A DNA stretch of 64,000 nt from Pseudomonas cichorii (GCF_018343775.1 NZ_CP074349.1:5788501-5852500), one strand, 5' to 3'; shown: positions 36,006 to 47,599, counted from the stretch's first letter. A program made the numbers and translations. Notes: a model not told the origin generated them from the sequence alone.

Positions 36006-36668
36006 ATGCTTTCAATGCCCTGGAGCGATATCGATACCGTCCTGCTGGATATGGACGGCACTCTGCTCGACCTGCATTACGACGACCACTTCTGGATGCA
36101 GCACTTGCCCCAGCGCTATGCCGAATTGCATGGCGTCAGTCTGGCCATGGCTCTGCTGGAGATGCAGCCGCTGTTCGAGCGCCATGCGGGAACACTCAAC
36201 TGGTACTGCCTGGACTTCTGGAGCACGGAGTTGAAGCTGTCGGTGCGCGACCTGAAACTCGAAACCGCGCACCTGATCGCCTTGCGGCCTGATGCCCAGA
36301 CCTTTCTGGCTGCGCTCCAGAAAGCCGGCAAGCGGGTGATCATGATCACCAACGCCCATCGCGATTCGCTGTCATTGAAGTTGGAGAGGATCGAGCTGGC
36401 ACCCTACTTCGAGCGCCTTATCAGCTCCCATGACTACGGCTTCCCCAAGGAAAACCAGCAGTTCTGGGACGCTTTGCAGGCCGACACCGCGTTCGACCCG
36501 GCGCGCAGCCTGTTTATCGACGATACCCTGCCGATCCTGCGCAGTGCCGGACGCTTTGGTGTGGCGCACTTGCTGGCAGTCAGCGAACCCAATAGCCAGA
36601 AAGGGCCAAAGGACACCGAAGAGTTTGAGGCAGTGAAAGATTATCTGGAGCTGATCAAGGACTTGTAG
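36006..36668 (+). CDS. yrfG: GMP/IMP nucleotidase (HAD family)
   Basis: 220 residues of the HAD phosphatase fold: motif I DTVLLDMDGTLLDLHYDDHF, motif II ITNAHRDSLSLK, and SLFIDDTLPILRSAG as motif IV, with the YrfG-typical FGVAHLLAVSEPNS. It dephosphorylates purine mononucleotides. GAGG lies six bases before the ATG at 36006. It is divergent from nudE/cysQ, the arrangement conserved in Pseudomonas. Confidence 0.92.
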   Translation: MLSMPWSDIDTVLLDMDGTLLDLHYDDHFWMQHLPQRYAELHGVSLAMALLEMQPLFERHAGTLNWYCLDFWSTELKLSVRDLKLETAHLIALRPDAQTFLAALQKAGKRVIMITNAHRDSLSLKLERIELAPYFERLISSHDYGFPKENQQFWDALQADTAFDPARSLFIDDTLPILRSAGRFGVAHLLAVSEPNSQKGPKDTEEFEAVKDYLELIKDL

Positions 36669-36670
36669 AA

Positions 36671-36712
36671 GCGAATTTATTCGCGAAGAGGGCCTCTCGC
36701 GAATAAATTCGC
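36671..36712. repeat. REP-type palindrome 4
   Basis: Arms of 16 bases, GCGAATTTATTCGCGA (36671-36686) and its exact inverse (36697-36712), between convergent genes. Confidence 0.85.
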
Positions 36713-36735
36713 TCACGAAAACTCCATTTGAAAAC

Positions 36736-37182
36736 CTAATCAGGAATCCTCAACTGCTGCCCCGGATAGATATGGTTCACATCCTTGAGCATCGGTTTGT
36801 TGGCCTCGAAGATTTTCTGATACTGGTTCGGATCGCCATACACCCGCCGAGAGATGGCGCTCAAGGTGTCGCCCTTTTCTACCGTGACGAATCGGGCAGC
36901 CGCTGTAGCAGGCGCACCGGCCGCGAGGGTCAGTTGATCGTCCACGGTATCGACGCCCGAGATATTTCCCAGAGCCAGCAAGATCTTTTCCTTTTCTTCC
37001 TGACTGGATACCTCTCCTGTGACGGTAACCTTGCTGCCATCCAGCGTGATTTGAACATCGGGATTACCTAATCCAAACTCGGAAATACGCTTTTTCAGGG
37101 CTTCATCGGCATTGGCAGTACCCGGTGTCAGTGCATCGAGGATGTTTTCCCCTGCCGTTTTCAAGAACTCGAAAAGACTCAT
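36736..37182 (-). CDS. BON and LysM domain protein (Kbp/YgaU type)
   Basis: 148 residues: a BON domain (about 25-90, ITLDGSKVTVTGEVSSQEEK) and a C-terminal LysM domain (about 98-147, TVEKGDTLSAISRRVYGDPN, ending in YPGQQLRIP). There is no signal peptide. The arrangement matches Kbp/YgaU, a cytoplasmic potassium-binding protein of Escherichia coli; older names call it LysM. Monocistronic. Confidence 0.9.
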   Translation of the reverse strand: MSLFEFLKTAGENILDALTPGTANADEALKKRISEFGLGNPDVQITLDGSKVTVTGEVSSQEEKEKILLALGNISGVDTVDDQLTLAAGAPATAAARFVTVEKGDTLSAISRRVYGDPNQYQKIFEANKPMLKDVNHIYPGQQLRIPD

Positions 37183-37335
37183 TGCTCATTCTCCTTCACG
37201 GTTGTTGCCACGCCCGTAAGGATTAACCATAGCTCCCGTAACCCTGGATTTGCGGAGTTCCGACCAACGTTGCCCACCCCACAGGCTTCGCTGAACGCGT
37301 AGAATCAATTCCCTGCCTCGCCTATAGGAGTGAAG

Positions 37336-38217
37336 ATGGACATCAAGCAACTGAAATTCCTGATCGCGCTCGACGAGACTCGTCACTTCGGCCAGGCAGC
37401 AGCACGCTGCAATATCACCCAACCCACACTGTCCATGCGCCTGCGCAATCTTGAAGAAGAGCTGGGCTTGCCGCTGGTCATGCGCGGGCAGCGTTTTGAA
37501 GGTTTTACCGCTCCCGGTGAGCGGGTGCTGGCTTGGGCCAGAACCGTTCTTTCGGCTTATGACGGCTTGCAGGCTGAAGCAGCGGCCTGCCGTGGGCATC
37601 TGGTCGGGACCCTGCGCCTGGGTGTTGTGCCGCTTTCGAGTTTCGATCCGCTCTCGCTGTTGCACCGGCTGCATCAGATCCACCCCAATCTGCGCTTCGA
37701 GCTGTCGTCGCTCAGCTCCGAGCAGGTTCTGGAACAGCTGGCGAGCAATCGCATCGATCTGGGCGTGTCGTATCTGGAGCGTCTGGATAACGAACGCTTC
37801 GACACCCTGACTCTGGATGAAACCCGCATGGGCCTGCTGTATGACCGCCGCCACTTCAGCTTTGGCGAACAGCCATTGACCTGGAGCGAGCTGGTCGAAC
37901 TGCCACTGGGCGCGCTGACAAGCGGCATGCATTTTCGCCAGTCCATCGATCACAACTTCCACAGCCGCGGCCTGCATCCGCAGCCATTGCTGCAAACCGA
38001 TGCCGTTCACCAGTTGATGCAGGCCGTGCATGGCGGTTTCTGCTGCACCATCATGCCGCTGGACGGCGGTCTGGACATGCTCACCGAACATCTGGGCCTG
38101 CACCCCATCGCCGATGCACGCACGCTGGCGCCCATTGGCCTGATCATGCGCCGCAGCGCGCCGCGCTCGGCCCTGGCGGAGGCCTGCTTCACGCTTCTGG
38201 CAGAAAACCAGAAATGA
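37336..38217 (+). CDS. LysR-family regulator next to fdhD
   Basis: 293 residues; helix-turn-helix in MDIKQLKFLIALDETRHFGQ and ITQPTLSMRLRNLEEELG, effector domain afterwards. GGAG six bases before ATG 37336 decides the start over a GTG two codons earlier. It precedes fdhD and a formate-dehydrogenase-like gene on the same strand, after a 100-base gap, so it probably regulates them; this is inference from position. Confidence 0.85.
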   Translation: MDIKQLKFLIALDETRHFGQAAARCNITQPTLSMRLRNLEEELGLPLVMRGQRFEGFTAPGERVLAWARTVLSAYDGLQAEAAACRGHLVGTLRLGVVPLSSFDPLSLLHRLHQIHPNLRFELSSLSSEQVLEQLASNRIDLGVSYLERLDNERFDTLTLDETRMGLLYDRRHFSFGEQPLTWSELVELPLGALTSGMHFRQSIDHNFHSRGLHPQPLLQTDAVHQLMQAVHGGFCCTIMPLDGGLDMLTEHLGLHPIADARTLAPIGLIMRRSAPRSALAEACFTLLAENQK

Positions 38218-38318
38218 GTATTGATCGACGTCATCTATCAGAGCATTGGAACTAGCGATTAGACGATATCCGACAAGAGGCCTAGGCTAAGCGCTATCAA
38301 ACTGCCGGTAATCAGTCC

Positions 38319-39154
38319 ATGCACGCCAAGCGCACGGCCAGCGCGGCGCCCGCTCTTCAGGCGCCCGCGCCTCAAGCAAGCCAGTCTTACAGCTACTCGA
38401 ATCTCGAGGGCGATGACTCGGCACACAATGCGCTTGCCGAAGAGGTAGCGCTCGCCATTGCCTACAACGGCATCAGCCAGGCGGTAATGCTGGTCAGCCC
38501 CACGGATCTGGAAGACTTCATCGTCGGTTTCAGCCTGGGCAGCGGCATCATTGCCTCGGCAGACGAAATCTACGACTTCAAGCTCAGCGGTTGCGGGTCG
38601 GCCATGCAGGCCGAGGTCGAGATCGCCAGCCGTGCTTTCTGGAACCTCAAGCAGCAGCGTCGGCAACTGGCCGGTACCAGCGGTTGCGGACTTTGCGGCG
38701 TCGAAGCGGTCGAGCAGGCGCTGCCGGAGCTGAACGTATTGCCCGGCGCGCCCTTGCCGCCTGCCGAGTGGCTGCAAGGCCTGCGCCAGCGCATTGGTGA
38801 ATTCCAGCCACTGGGCCAACATTGCGGTGCCGTCCATGCGGCCGTGTTCATGGACTGCAATGGCCAGTTGTTGCTGGGCCGTGAAGACATCGGACGCCAC
38901 AACGCCCTGGACAAGCTGATCGGCGCCCTGACCCGCCAGAACATTGCCCTGACAGGCGGTATTGCCATCGTCACCAGCCGCTGCAGCCTGGAACTGATCC
39001 AGAAAGTCCTGCGCGCCGGCATCCAGACGCTGGTCAGCCTGTCGTCGCCCACCGGCCTGGCCCTGCAATGGGCGCGCCGTCATAACCTCAATCTAATTCA
39101 CCTGCCGCAGCACAGTGCGCCGCGGGTCTATAGCCCTGCGATGGAGATTCAAGC

Positions 39155-39158
<4 letters not shown>
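38319..39158 (+). CDS. fdhD: Formate dehydrogenase accessory sulfurtransferase
   Basis: 279 residues. FdhD moves sulfur from IscS to the molybdenum cofactor of formate dehydrogenases. The essential Cys pair is in GTSGCGLCGVEAVEQ, and GREDIGRHNALDKLIG and TSRCSLELIQKVLRAGIQTL are family signatures. Overlaps the next gene by four bases, as expected for an accessory factor made with its target. Confidence 0.94.
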
Positions 39159-41491
<2,333 letters not shown>

Positions 41492-41499
41492 TTCTGCTG

Positions 41500-41542
41500 C
41501 CCATGAAAAAGGCCCGAATTCGTAAGAACCGGGCCTGTATCA
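41500..41542 (+). terminator. Terminator-like hairpin after the oxidoreductase gene
   Basis: AGGCCCG and CGGGCCT pair around a loop of about 13 bases, 20 bases after the stop codon; the T tail is poor, so confidence is moderate. Confidence 0.55.
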
Positions 41543-41694
41543 AGTAAGCTCAGACTGTCTTTTTCAAGTTAAGTTCCCTATGTAAAACAGTAACTTAGCT
41601 ATTTGTGTTGCAGTCGTGTTACTCGTCGGAATTTCGTTGCTACATTCCTTGCGGCATATCAGGATCGCGCCGTCATCCCTATGAGATTCCATAC

Positions 41695-42171
41695 ATGAAG
41701 TATTCCTCGATACTGTTGTTGTCTCTTACTCTCGCAAGCGGTTTCGCCTCGGCAGGCGGAACAGTTGAAGCGGGCGTAGGCGGTGCATTGGGTGGGGTAC
41801 TGGGTTCGGCTGTCGGTCAACAGATCGGCGGCAGCACAGGTTCTGCGATTGGCGCAGGCCTGGGCGGCGCAGCTGGCAGTGCGGTTGGCGCAGACCGTCG
41901 TAACCGTACAGAAGCGGCCATCGGTGGCGGCCTGGGCGCAGCGGGCGGTAACGTGATCGGCCGCAGTGTAGGCGGAAACACCGGTAGCCTTGTCGGCGCA
42001 GCCGCTGGCGGCGGTGCAGGTGGTGCCCTGGGTAACTACATGGGTAACGAAAGCCGCGAAGACGATCGCCGCTATCGCAATGGTCGTGACGATCGTCGCG
42101 AATACCGCGGCCATGGCCATCGCAAGCATTACGGCCATCGCAAACACGGTCGTGACTGGCGTCACCGTTGA
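41695..42171 (+). CDS. Glycine-zipper envelope protein
   Basis: 158 residues. A signal peptide (MKYSSILLLSLTLASGFASA) is followed by about 110 residues of glycine-zipper repeats (GGALGGVLGSAVGQQIGG and similar, four or five times) and a His/Arg-rich tail (HGHRKHYGHRKHGRDWRHR). Glycine zippers pack membrane helices in outer-membrane lipoprotein-like or stress proteins of the YMGG/OmpA-like kind; no lipobox Cys is visible. The tail could bind metal. Has a terminator behind it. Confidence 0.75.
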   Translation: MKYSSILLLSLTLASGFASAGGTVEAGVGGALGGVLGSAVGQQIGGSTGSAIGAGLGGAAGSAVGADRRNRTEAAIGGGLGAAGGNVIGRSVGGNTGSLVGAAAGGGAGGALGNYMGNESREDDRRYRNGRDDRREYRGHGHRKHYGHRKHGRDWRHR

Positions 42172-42194
42172 TTGATCACGCTATGCAATACCAG

Positions 42195-42224
42195 ACTGGC
42201 CGCCCTGAAAAGCGGCCAGTTTTC
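42195..42224 (+). terminator. Terminator of the glycine-zipper gene
   Basis: ACTGGCCGC (42195-42203) pairs with GCGGCCAGT (42212-42220), followed by TTTT. Confidence 0.85.
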
Positions 42225-42333
42225 GTTGAGCCTCTAAAAAGCAGAAATATGCCCTTCAGGAATTCAGGTTTCTGCCGAAACGCCGTCTAGAAAAATTACG
42301 CGTTGCCTATCGACCAGCACTCAAGGAGCAGGG

Positions 42334-43170
42334 ATGGATTCCACCAAGCCACAGGATGACGACGGGATCATTCGCATTCAGCGCCTTGTCCCCGGTCAGG
42401 TCGATGTGGTGCTGGGCTCGCATCCGGGCAAACAGCGAATCGCTCGCCCCCGCAAATCATCACGTCGTTATGTATTGGCCTTGCTCTGCGTGGGCATTTT
42501 CGCAGTGCTGGCAGTGGGGCTGGCCACCCGAACCAGCACCCCCAAGCCTGTACCGCTGATCGCACTCGAACAACCAGAGCCTGCAGCCGGACCTGAACCC
42601 GTCGATGAGGCGCCCCTTCAAGTCGCCAACGAGCTTGCACGTCCGGCTTTGCGGGTGGAGCCCTACGTTGTTCCGACGCCTGTGGCCGCCACTCAGGAAT
42701 CAGCTCCCGTAGCCCAACCTCTGGATAACTGCATCAAGGATGGCAATGTCATTGATGAGAGTGTTCTGAACTGCCGCTTCGGCCAGGCTTCGCGCCCTGC
42801 TCAGGCTGCACCTGCAACAGGCATGGTGTCTGCCAGCTACATGGCGGATTTCAAATCCGATGCCTCACGCAAAGCGCCTGCACGCCAGCAGAAGCCGCAT
42901 ACGGTTGCCACCGTGTCGATTCGCGAATGGGATGGCAATGGCCGCTATCGTGCGCAATGGCGCCTCTACGAAAATCGTATCGACGGCGACAGCGTGTGCG
43001 AGAACTTCCTCAATCGCTCAGTGGAAAGACGTGAATGCCGCCTTTCTGCCCAGGTGTTTTTCAAGGAAGAGTGCCGGGAATGGAACAAGCGTGCGGCGCG
43101 GGATCGCAACGAAGAAAGCAAAAATACAGCGCAACGCTATTGCGAAGCCATGACGACCTTTACCCCCTGA
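42334..43170 (+). CDS. Single-span membrane protein, unknown function
   Basis: 278 residues. A cytoplasmic stretch of about 45 residues, one helix (YVLALLCVGIFAVLAVGLAT), a Pro-rich linker, and a C-terminal domain with four or five Cys (NCIKDGNVIDESVLNCRFGQ, SVCENFLNRSVERRECRLSA, KEECREWNKRAARDRNEESK) that are probably disulfide-linked in the periplasm. No family recognised; from its form it is a genus-type hypothetical. GGAGCAGGG lies just before the ATG. Confidence 0.65.
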   Translation: MDSTKPQDDDGIIRIQRLVPGQVDVVLGSHPGKQRIARPRKSSRRYVLALLCVGIFAVLAVGLATRTSTPKPVPLIALEQPEPAAGPEPVDEAPLQVANELARPALRVEPYVVPTPVAATQESAPVAQPLDNCIKDGNVIDESVLNCRFGQASRPAQAAPATGMVSASYMADFKSDASRKAPARQQKPHTVATVSIREWDGNGRYRAQWRLYENRIDGDSVCENFLNRSVERRECRLSAQVFFKEECREWNKRAARDRNEESKNTAQRYCEAMTTFTP

Positions 43171-43202
43171 AATCATTATTGAGATTAAATCTCAATCTCA
43201 TA

Positions 43203-43220
43203 TATAGCCAAAGGCTTACA
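43203..43220 (+). promoter_or_regulatory. Probable GacA-binding upstream site of rsmX
   Basis: TATAGCCAAAGGCTTACA: the right half CTTACA is exact and the spacing of six bases fits the GacA upstream consensus TGTAAG-N6-CTTACA, while the left half is degenerate. It is centred about 65 bases before the inferred transcription start, the usual distance for rsm RNA genes; a TATTAT -10 box lies at 43265-43270. Confidence 0.6.
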
Positions 43221-43274
43221 CGAGCTGACGGCATTTGGCTCTTTTTCCCCTACGGCAACCTCCGTATTATTGGA

Positions 43275-43391
43275 TCCAACAGGTGGCGAACAAGGAGTTC
43301 GCCAGGATCAAGGATGATCGACCATGGCCGGGAAGGCTGCCGACAGGGAGTTGGAATGGTCCTGGAAAAACCCGCTTCGGCGGGTTTTTTG
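43275..43391 (+). ncRNA. rsmX: RsmX-type small RNA (RsmA/CsrA-sequestering)
   Basis: About 117 bases with repeated GGA motifs, several in hairpin loops: GGCGAACAAGGAGTTCGCC (stem GGCGAAC/GTTCGCC, loop AAGGA), GATCAAGGATGATC (loop AAGGAT), then GGGAAGG, CAGGGAG, TTGGAATGG and CCTGGAAA. It ends in the terminator AACCCGCTTCGGCGGGTT with a T run. This is the design of Rsm RNAs, which titrate RsmA/RsmE and switch on secondary metabolism and virulence under GacS/GacA control. P. syringae is known to have several rsmX copies. A GacA-like site precedes it. Ends are estimated, and RsmX rather than RsmY/Z is by resemblance. Confidence 0.75.
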
Positions 43392-43511
43392 TTGTCTCGC
43401 AAAAATGAGAAAGCCTACCGGGATGCGGATGCAAAACCTCCGCGATTCTCCCTATTTGGGGCATTCGTGTAGAATTGCGCCATTTCAGGCTCTGCACGAT
43501 GTACATAATCA

Positions 43512-44663
43512 ATGAAAGCAATTGAACTCTTTTCAGGGATTGGCGGATTTAGAATAGCGTGCGACTCGCTAGGTATCGAAACCATCTGGGCCAACGATAT
43601 AAATACCAAAGCAGCTGCCGTTTATCGCGCCAACTTCGGATCTGAGAGTTTTCACGAGGGTGATATAAACCTCTTGCTGGATACCATACCCGATCACGAT
43701 ATATTGACCGGGGGCTTTCCATGCCAGCCTTTTTCCAGCGCCGGAAAAAAACTGGGCATAGAAGATATGCGCGGCACATTATTTGAAAAAATCGTTGACA
43801 TCCTCAAGAAAAAAAGCCCACGATACTTTGTGCTTGAGAATGTAAAACGGCTGTTATCCATGGATAACGGAAAGCATTTCGCAACCATTCTGGATGCACT
43901 GTCAAAAGTGGGTTATCTCGTTGAATGGCGCGTGCTCAATGCCATTGATTTTGGTCTTGCCCAAAACCGTGAACGTATTGTTATCATCGGCAGAAAAGAC
44001 CAAACGCCAAACTCTCACCTGTGCAATCAGGAAGATATCTCCGAGCTGACACCCGCACAGATCAGACAAGCCGCTGACTTTTCAAGCTGGAAAAACATTG
44101 AAGACCACGGAGCAAAGTTCAACACGTGGGGGCTCGCGCTGCACGGAAAATTCTTTCATGCAAAACTCAATCGCTTTTCGGAAAAGCAGAAAGACGTAAA
44201 GCTTTATGACATTCTGGAACCCCGGCCTGACGCCAGGTTCTTTTTCACAGAAGATACGCTTGAAAGAATAAAGAATAGCGACGAGGTCAACAGATACTAT
44301 AGCGGCGTGGAAATCCTGTATAACCAGAAAGGTGGTGCCCGCATGGGCTACTCCATTTTCGGGATCAATGGCGTCGCCCCCACACTGACCTGCACCGCCA
44401 GCCGCCATTACGAGCGCTATAAGGTAGGCAACGAATACCGAAGGCTGACAAACATCGAATATGCACGGATTCAGGGGTTTCCTGATCAGCATTGCGATAC
44501 AGCCTCGGTCTACGACCAGTACACACTTTATGGCAACGCCGTACCGCCAGTGCTTGTCGAGTGGGCCTTGCGCAAAGTCATCAACCACGAGGGTACTTCT
44601 TTTCAAAGCGCTCTGAATAAAGCGGCTAACACCATGACTGAAAGGCAAATGGACTTAATATGA
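43512..44663 (+). CDS. Type II DNA (cytosine-5) methyltransferase
   Basis: 383 residues of the m5C methyltransferase family, with motif I AIELFSGIGGFRIACDSLG, motif IV GGFPCQPFSSAGKK holding the catalytic Cys, motif VI FVLENVKRL, motif VIII QNRERIVIIG and motifs IX-X near the end (LTNIEYARIQGFPDQH, YTLYGNAVPPVLVEWALRKV). The target recognition domain lies about 200-300. It protects host DNA from the endonuclease of the next gene, with which it overlaps by four bases. Starts 120 bases after rsmX and has lower GC than its neighbours, suggesting insertion here. Confidence 0.93.
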   Translation: MKAIELFSGIGGFRIACDSLGIETIWANDINTKAAAVYRANFGSESFHEGDINLLLDTIPDHDILTGGFPCQPFSSAGKKLGIEDMRGTLFEKIVDILKKKSPRYFVLENVKRLLSMDNGKHFATILDALSKVGYLVEWRVLNAIDFGLAQNRERIVIIGRKDQTPNSHLCNQEDISELTPAQIRQAADFSSWKNIEDHGAKFNTWGLALHGKFFHAKLNRFSEKQKDVKLYDILEPRPDARFFFTEDTLERIKNSDEVNRYYSGVEILYNQKGGARMGYSIFGINGVAPTLTCTASRHYERYKVGNEYRRLTNIEYARIQGFPDQHCDTASVYDQYTLYGNAVPPVLVEWALRKVINHEGTSFQSALNKAANTMTERQMDLI

Positions 44664-45721
44664 TTCATAACTCACATCTCCGCGACCACATAAAAAACAA
44701 CTTACAGAGTATTGTTTATCAGCTGAATAGCTACCTTCGCGGAGAAAATGTTGCCAATATTCAAGGAACTCTCCAGCGCATTGGGCGAGGGGGTAAGCTA
44801 CCTCATTGGTATGAGCTGCTGTTGACAGGGCAATCAATGCCCAATCTTGATGGCAAGACGATCGGCAGTGTTATTGAAATGACGTTGATCGGTGTGCTTG
44901 AAAAACACACATTGAACGCCTTTGACATTCCCGCCCTGGTAGTCAACCCGGCAAAAGGCGTCGATATTCCTCTCTTGAATCTCGGGGTCAAATCTCCGTC
45001 CGAAAACTTTTGCACAAGTGAACCGTTCTTCTCTGCCTATGAGCGAGTACTCGGCAATGAAAGTGATGCAATAATCCTGCTTACCGACTACCAGACCGCT
45101 AAACGAAACCCACCGCCCGTTCGTATCCAGATCATCAACGCAGCCTATCTTCGTGGTAGTGAAATCGCGGACAGAAACCTCTGCGCGATTGCCAGACGAA
45201 ACAAGGACGAACTGTTTCACAGAAACGAAGCCGCCTGCAAAAAGATGCTTCAATTCCTTTGCCACGTTAACCAACAGGACTGGCGCGCCAAAGCACTGCT
45301 CAGGCTGGTTTACTCGCTATTTGAAACGGATGATATTCTTCTTGGTTTGCTGGACGGCATCGAAAAAGACTTTGATAAAAAGCAGGCAATGGATCTGCGC
45401 AAAGGCATTGAACCGCTTGATAGAAGCGAGTTGGAAAAGGTGCTGGAAATCCGGCTCTCTAACTATAAGGCTTCGGCAATCATCAATGCATGCAGTGACT
45501 GGGTTATCGACAACCACAAAGACTTCGCCCGCCTTCCCAATGATAATGAATGGCAACGTTTCCTGCGCAGTGACCTTGATGGAAAGATTGGCATGAGTTT
45601 CGCGCTCCAGTGGCGTTATAACTTCGGCAATCTCTTCAACTCGATGGATATCATCCCTGCACTGCCCACCCTGGACCCACAAAATCTGGTTGCACTGGAA
45701 GACGGAAGCGAGCTTTTTTAA
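44660..45721 (+). CDS. Probable type II restriction endonuclease
   Basis: 353 residues coupled to the methyltransferase by an ATGA overlap. The region IGSVIEMTLIGVLEKHTLNA then VDIPLLNLGVKSPS fits a PD-(D/E)XK catalytic core (Glu in VIEM, Asp in VDIP, Lys in GVKS). No named restriction family recognised; the recognition sequence cannot be inferred. Position after a cytosine methyltransferase is strong support. A separate controller (C) protein is not seen, so timing of expression after transfer must work some other way. Confidence 0.75.
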   Translation: MIHNSHLRDHIKNNLQSIVYQLNSYLRGENVANIQGTLQRIGRGGKLPHWYELLLTGQSMPNLDGKTIGSVIEMTLIGVLEKHTLNAFDIPALVVNPAKGVDIPLLNLGVKSPSENFCTSEPFFSAYERVLGNESDAIILLTDYQTAKRNPPPVRIQIINAAYLRGSEIADRNLCAIARRNKDELFHRNEAACKKMLQFLCHVNQQDWRAKALLRLVYSLFETDDILLGLLDGIEKDFDKKQAMDLRKGIEPLDRSELEKVLEIRLSNYKASAIINACSDWVIDNHKDFARLPNDNEWQRFLRSDLDGKIGMSFALQWRYNFGNLFNSMDIIPALPTLDPQNLVALEDGSELF

Positions 45722-45754
45722 AGACGGCCTCGCAGGAGTCACTTAACTGTCAGA

Positions 45755-45781
45755 TCAGGACTGCGGACAGCGCAGTCCTGA
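45755..45781. terminator. Hairpin after the restriction-modification genes
   Basis: TCAGGACTGCG (45755-45765) and its exact inverse (45771-45781) around a five-base loop. There is no T run; it sits between convergent genes and may serve both. Confidence 0.6.
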
Positions 45782-45801
45782 CGCAATGGAGACACACCTC
45801 A

Positions 45802-47286
45802 CTACTGACTCAACGCCCCTACCTTGACCATCACTGTGGCCAGGAACTGTTGCAGGGTCATTTTCTGCCCGTTGAAGTCGACCATGCCGTTGGCGTAGTG
45901 CAGGTCGGAAACGATGTTGTTGCCCTCGATCTTGGCCAGTTGCAGCATGGTGGCCATGGCACTGAGCATGTCACTGGCGGCAGCGGCCTGATCGGCGATG
46001 GCCTGGGCGTCGGTCTGCCCGTCAAAGCCTGCCTGCAAGGTCGCCACATCGTTGATCATGGGCTTGGACAAGAGCACACGAGCCTTGAGCTGGCTGATGG
46101 TCTTTATCACCGTGTCGCTGCCTGGCTGATCGATGGAGCCAGGATCGGTCAGGTCCACGGCAATGCTCATGTGGCTTTCGCCATTGGCGGTCTTGAGCGA
46201 GAGCTTTTCCAGCTCGATATGAGGCTTGCCAGCCAGAAACTTGCTCAGCTCGCTCTTCATCAGTTGCTCGTCGGCAGGGCTGAGTTTCAGCTGGAAGGGA
46301 AGCTTGGCCTGGGCCGCAGCCTGTTGCTGTGGCAGAACCTGCTCCTGATAGAACTGGTAAAGGGTCTTGGTCGACAGCGCGTTGAAACCGGAAAGCCTGA
46401 AGCCCAAGTGTGAAGAGCCAATGTCTTTACCGCTGTAGGAAATCATGCCCAGATCATAGTTGATCTGCATCGCCAGATTACCGCCCTCCTCCTGAGCAAG
46501 GTTGGTATTGACGAAGTCCTTGATCAGCACCGGCTGCTTGCCGACCACCTGGAAACCGACATTGTCGATTTTCAGGTTGCTGTGGCCCAGGTACAGACCC
46601 GACTGGCCCTTGGTGCCGCCGGTGTCGAAGGTCAGGCCCTTGATATCGATGCTCACCGGACCTTCTTTTGACGCCACATTGAGTTGCAGGCTGTCCAGCG
46701 TGCCCGTGACCTTGAGCTTCTCGGCATCGGCGGATGCTTCGGCGTTGATGTCGAGCCCGGAGAATTTGAACGTGCCGTCTGCGTCGACCATCTCCAGCGG
46801 CGACACTTTCAGCCAGCCGCTGGTGGAACGGTCATAGCCGATACTCGCCTGCCCCTTGAGTGGCGTTTTATCACCGCTCATGGCGAACCATTTTTCCGAA
46901 GACGTGCTTTTCTCCATCTCGAAATTGCTCTGGGCCATGACCGGCATGAGCTTCAACGCTTTCAGACGCGACAGCGGAATCGGCCCGTGCTCGATGTTAT
47001 CCACGAACAGGAACTGCGGATCCTGGCCATCGCGGGACAGGTCCGGGTCTTGCAGATCCACGCGGTAATGGGCCGTGCTGCTGAAGAAGTGGCGCTCCAG
47101 CGAAACCAGTTGCAGGGTAATGCTGTTGTCGGTGCCCTCCAGAGACTCCTTGAGTTCCTGATTGGCGGTCCGGATCGACTCGTTGAGCACGCCTTCCAGT
47201 TGATTGCCGGTGTACCAGGCGCCAGCACTTGCCAATGCACCGGCCACAACAATGACGCCTACCGCGATACCTGCTGATTTATTCAT
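45802..47286 (-). CDS. DUF945 (YdgA-family) periplasmic or membrane-bound protein
   Basis: 494 residues. One N-terminal helix (GIAVGVIVVAGALASAGAWY) anchors a long beta-rich periplasmic domain; LYQFYQEQVLPQQQAAAQAK and the repeated strand pattern fit DUF945/YdgA proteins. Function in Pseudomonas is unknown; YdgA has been linked to cell-envelope or motility effects elsewhere. Full family length. Monocistronic. Confidence 0.82.
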   Translation of the reverse strand: MNKSAGIAVGVIVVAGALASAGAWYTGNQLEGVLNESIRTANQELKESLEGTDNSITLQLVSLERHFFSSTAHYRVDLQDPDLSRDGQDPQFLFVDNIEHGPIPLSRLKALKLMPVMAQSNFEMEKSTSSEKWFAMSGDKTPLKGQASIGYDRSTSGWLKVSPLEMVDADGTFKFSGLDINAEASADAEKLKVTGTLDSLQLNVASKEGPVSIDIKGLTFDTGGTKGQSGLYLGHSNLKIDNVGFQVVGKQPVLIKDFVNTNLAQEEGGNLAMQINYDLGMISYSGKDIGSSHLGFRLSGFNALSTKTLYQFYQEQVLPQQQAAAQAKLPFQLKLSPADEQLMKSELSKFLAGKPHIELEKLSLKTANGESHMSIAVDLTDPGSIDQPGSDTVIKTISQLKARVLLSKPMINDVATLQAGFDGQTDAQAIADQAAAASDMLSAMATMLQLAKIEGNNIVSDLHYANGMVDFNGQKMTLQQFLATVMVKVGALSQ

Positions 47287-47599
47287 AGCGACTCAACGAT
47301 GTCCGTTCTGATGATTTGAAAGTCTTCCCTGCGCCCCGACAGCTTGCAGCCGCGCCTTGATAGCGGAGTAGACGCAGCCTGTGTCACTGCCGAAAAGTCG
47401 CGAGAGATTAGCATTGAGCGTTTGTCATCGCCCAGCGTTGTTGGCCGGTTGCGCGGGTATTACGCCTTTTCAGGAAGCTTCAGACAAACCTGAATGCACT
47501 TTCGTTGCAGGGAGGTACTCAACACATGGGTAGCCACAGTCTTGATGTAGGCGTTAGGCTGATATCGAATCGAATCTGAGAAACGGGGGATCTGACGAC
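47287..47599. other. Intergenic stretch, nothing recognised
   Basis: 313 bases between divergent genes. No RNA gene, repeat or clear operator seen; a GGGGATC before 47600 is the ribosome-binding site of the next gene. Confidence 0.4.

Noticed and set aside
41758..42050. Tandem DNA repeat or CRISPR-like array in the GGC-rich stretch
   Set aside because: The repetition is in the protein (glycine zipper); repeat units are degenerate in DNA and lie in one reading frame after a signal peptide.
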